From Leucaena leucocephala (taxonomy: Eukaryota > Streptophyta > Magnoliopsida > Fabales > Fabaceae), in assembly GCA_037074615.1 (NCBI GenBank), contig JAYWLJ010000068.1, positions 558,001 through 622,000 on the forward strand: 64,000 nt of DNA, given 5' to 3'. Every line of letters starts with the position of its first letter. Position 1 is the first letter of the stretch. Below are positions 61,830-64,000 of this stretch, one piece after another. The notes under the pieces were generated by a model. That model searched no databases. It was not told where the DNA came from and saw only the letters and a program-made list of their open reading frames with translations. The position numbers and the translations under genes are program-made.

Positions 61830-64000
61830 TGTATGCTCTGTTATTGTTAATTTGAAAAGTTTTGATGGATTTCATCAAGTTATACTTAATGGCTAATATT
61901 TGGGCACCTATGGGGGAAATCTTCTTGTTCCAACTTTTGAAGATTTAGGAGCCATAAATTTAGGAATTATTTTTCAAGTTTTCATCGAAAGCTTTAATTG
62001 CTTTCCTACGAATCTCTCACACTAATCTCCATAAGGGAAACGACAGTTCGAATTTTGTACGCCTTCTAATTATTAATACTAGTATCATATAAATGCAACC
62101 TCATGAATGAATGAATTATTTTTAATTAAATAGACTCGGTCTCTTTATATGAAATAAATATGACTCATCACTTCAAACATGCTCCACAATTTTGCTTTTA
62201 AATCAGTGTTATGTTAATGAAAATAAAATATTTTTAAAAAATGATATGAAAAAGTGGTAGTTGTAAATATTTTGCTTTATTTTTGGCCAAAAGCCACGCA
62301 CCAACCGGTCAAATTTATTGTGCATAAATGTTTCAATTTGACATGAGCATTATGTAAAAGTTGAATCAATCCTTATCGATGCTTGTCAAATTAATTAAGT
62401 AGTTAATTAATTAATGTCTCTAATGGTTTTTCACCGGTAAACTTTTTTTTTAAAAAAAAATTATTCCCAATTTTTTACGTAGCCATTAGTACTTTCTTGA
62501 CGTACACACATATTGACCGTGTGTAGAGTCAACGATGAAAATGGAGGATATTGAGAGATTATATTATTTTTTCCTTTAAGGGTGATTTAATTCTTCACAA
62601 TTTATATTCAATAATTCCCTTTCCTTTGACAGTTGTCAGAGATAATGTATCAAAATTGTATTTGAATCTCAAGTCTTTATTTGACAATAATTAATCTATT
62701 AATTAATTGTATCACATCCTCATGTCAAAACAATTTATTGCCACATAAGAAATTTTGACCTATGTGAAACTGAATCTGCCCCTTGTCCCCAGCGAGTAAA
62801 CAATATTGCCATCAAACTTTTGCATTAAAATATGAATTACTATTTGATTTGATGTTGTCTTTCTGTTGACACACTGGAAAAACGATTAAACCGTACGAGG
62901 TACATACATATATATAGAATAGACAACATGCGATTGCATGAGGCTCCACATTTTGGCTAGGTTGTTAATCATTAAATTGAACAAAAAAATTAATTATAGA
63001 ATCATTGAGACATAACTCTGTTATTTTTATATCTTACCCCACATATATAGAGCAAATGGCCATGGAATATCCATCCATATAGGAGTCATCTTTTGATTTT
63101 AACCAACAACTGGAGTCATCATATATAATCATTACGTAATAATGAGATAATAATTTTGAACGAAGGCTTTGGGGCGGTGATCGATCGAGGAATAATTCAA
63201 GCATGCCCCTAATTCCCTTAATTATAATTAATTAGTTCAATGTATTTGACTGTGTATAACTATCTAACCTATAAAATTGATGCCGTTTCACTTGCAACAA
63301 TTATATGTTCAAACTCAAACCTGTGTTTAATTAAGCCTTGACTCTATCTTCAACATATATATATATATATATATATATATTGACCTAATCTTCGTAAAAT
63401 TGAATTCTTAAGCCGTTTTGACCTCAATTCTCAGAAGTGTTCTATTCAAGGAGGGACATTATAACATGAATGAAAATAAAGTGTGTGCACCAATGACTAA
63501 GTCCTTAAGTATGATATTTTAAATTTAAATTATACTGTGTGTATTGAAAAAAATTTTGTTAAATGAGGTAAAACTTTTTTTTATTATTATTTTAAGAAAT
63601 TTTCTTTCTTAATATTCATTTTCTCTATTTTCCTCTTATTTTTATCTCCATCCAAATATAGCCTTAAAAAAAGTGTTTGCTATTTAACTATGAAAAATAC
63701 GAGCGGGCACAAGTAAGTGTAAGATTAAGGATCCTTAATGCATGTTTGGTTTTACATTGGAAACGTTATATATATAAACTTGCTTTTATGATCAAGACTA
63801 TGATTTTAATTGTAATGATTTTGAACATGAAAGAAAACATGTTTGGAATTAAATAGGAGACGCAGATATATAATTGAGGTGGTTAAAGAGATATAATAAG
63901 CAAAGAAGCAAGGGTGGGGCAGTAGACAGGAGGGGGTAGTTGAGGAAGTATACAGGAAAACACATAGGAATCTGAGTATGCCTCCTAAACGACTACGTTA
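61830..64000. other. Intergenic at the window end
   Basis: AT-rich DNA. I see a (TA)n tract at 63355-63380 and otherwise no open frame, RNA gene or repeat that I can support. Confidence 0.6.
63355..63380. repeat. (AT)n microsatellite
   Basis: About 13 AT units. Confidence 0.93.

Noticed and set aside
1..64000. CRISPR arrays, bacterial operons, rRNA or tRNA genes
   Set aside because: None seen. The window is plant nuclear DNA and no repeat-spacer structure or structural RNA could be supported by eye.

Overview
This is nuclear DNA of a flowering plant, most likely a woody or at least non-model eudicot. The evidence is intron-rich genes with GT-AG (and some GC-AG) introns, AT-rich intergenic DNA full of microsatellites and small transposon relics, and plant-only protein families (DREB/ERF factors, a type-B cytokinin response regulator, an RS-subfamily splicing factor, an LBD relic). 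I cannot name the species from the sequence.

Layout. 1-2.9 kb (+): a complete five-exon PGAP3/Per1-like GPI-anchor remodelling gene whose promoter lies outside the window. 5.6-12.1 kb (+): a complete 20-exon valine-tRNA ligase gene. 13.1-13.9 kb (-): an intronless CBF/DREB1 cold-response factor. 14-25 kb: about 11 kb of AT-rich intergenic DNA with no gene I can support. 24.9-25.6 kb (-): an intronless DREB subgroup A-4 factor. 30.2-33.7 kb (+): a decayed, intron-containing TraB-domain gene with stops and frameshifts. 37.6-42.1 kb (+): a nine-exon type-B response regulator (receiver plus Myb-like GARP domain). 42.5-50.4 kb: a transposon-rich block holding a 3.4-kb LTR-like insertion with matching 5-bp target duplications, a hAT transposase relic, a 572-bp foldback Mutator-like element with a 9-bp target duplication, a broken LBD gene and an AT-rich repeat. 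50.6-54.5 kb (+): an RS40/RS41-type SR splicing factor. 54.5-64 kb: no supported gene, but another copy of the AT-rich repeat and a CACTA-like element.

How the genes relate. Most are independent housekeeping or regulatory genes: membrane-anchor lipid remodelling, cytosolic translation, splicing, stress and cytokinin transcription. The order DREB1, A-4 ERF, TraB, RS40/41 is worth attention. As I recall the Arabidopsis map, the CBF4 - ERF025 - TraB - RS41 stretch (AT5G51990 to AT5G52040) and the CBF1-3 - RS40 stretch on chromosome 4 have the same neighbours, so this looks like an old conserved block. Here TraB has died, and a type-B response regulator plus a transposon island sit between TraB and the splicing factor.

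I found no obviously new biological system. The most interesting signals are this gene order, the response regulator with an altered acidic pocket, the duplicated last-exon splice module in the splicing factor, and several previously intact transposable elements whose ends can be read.
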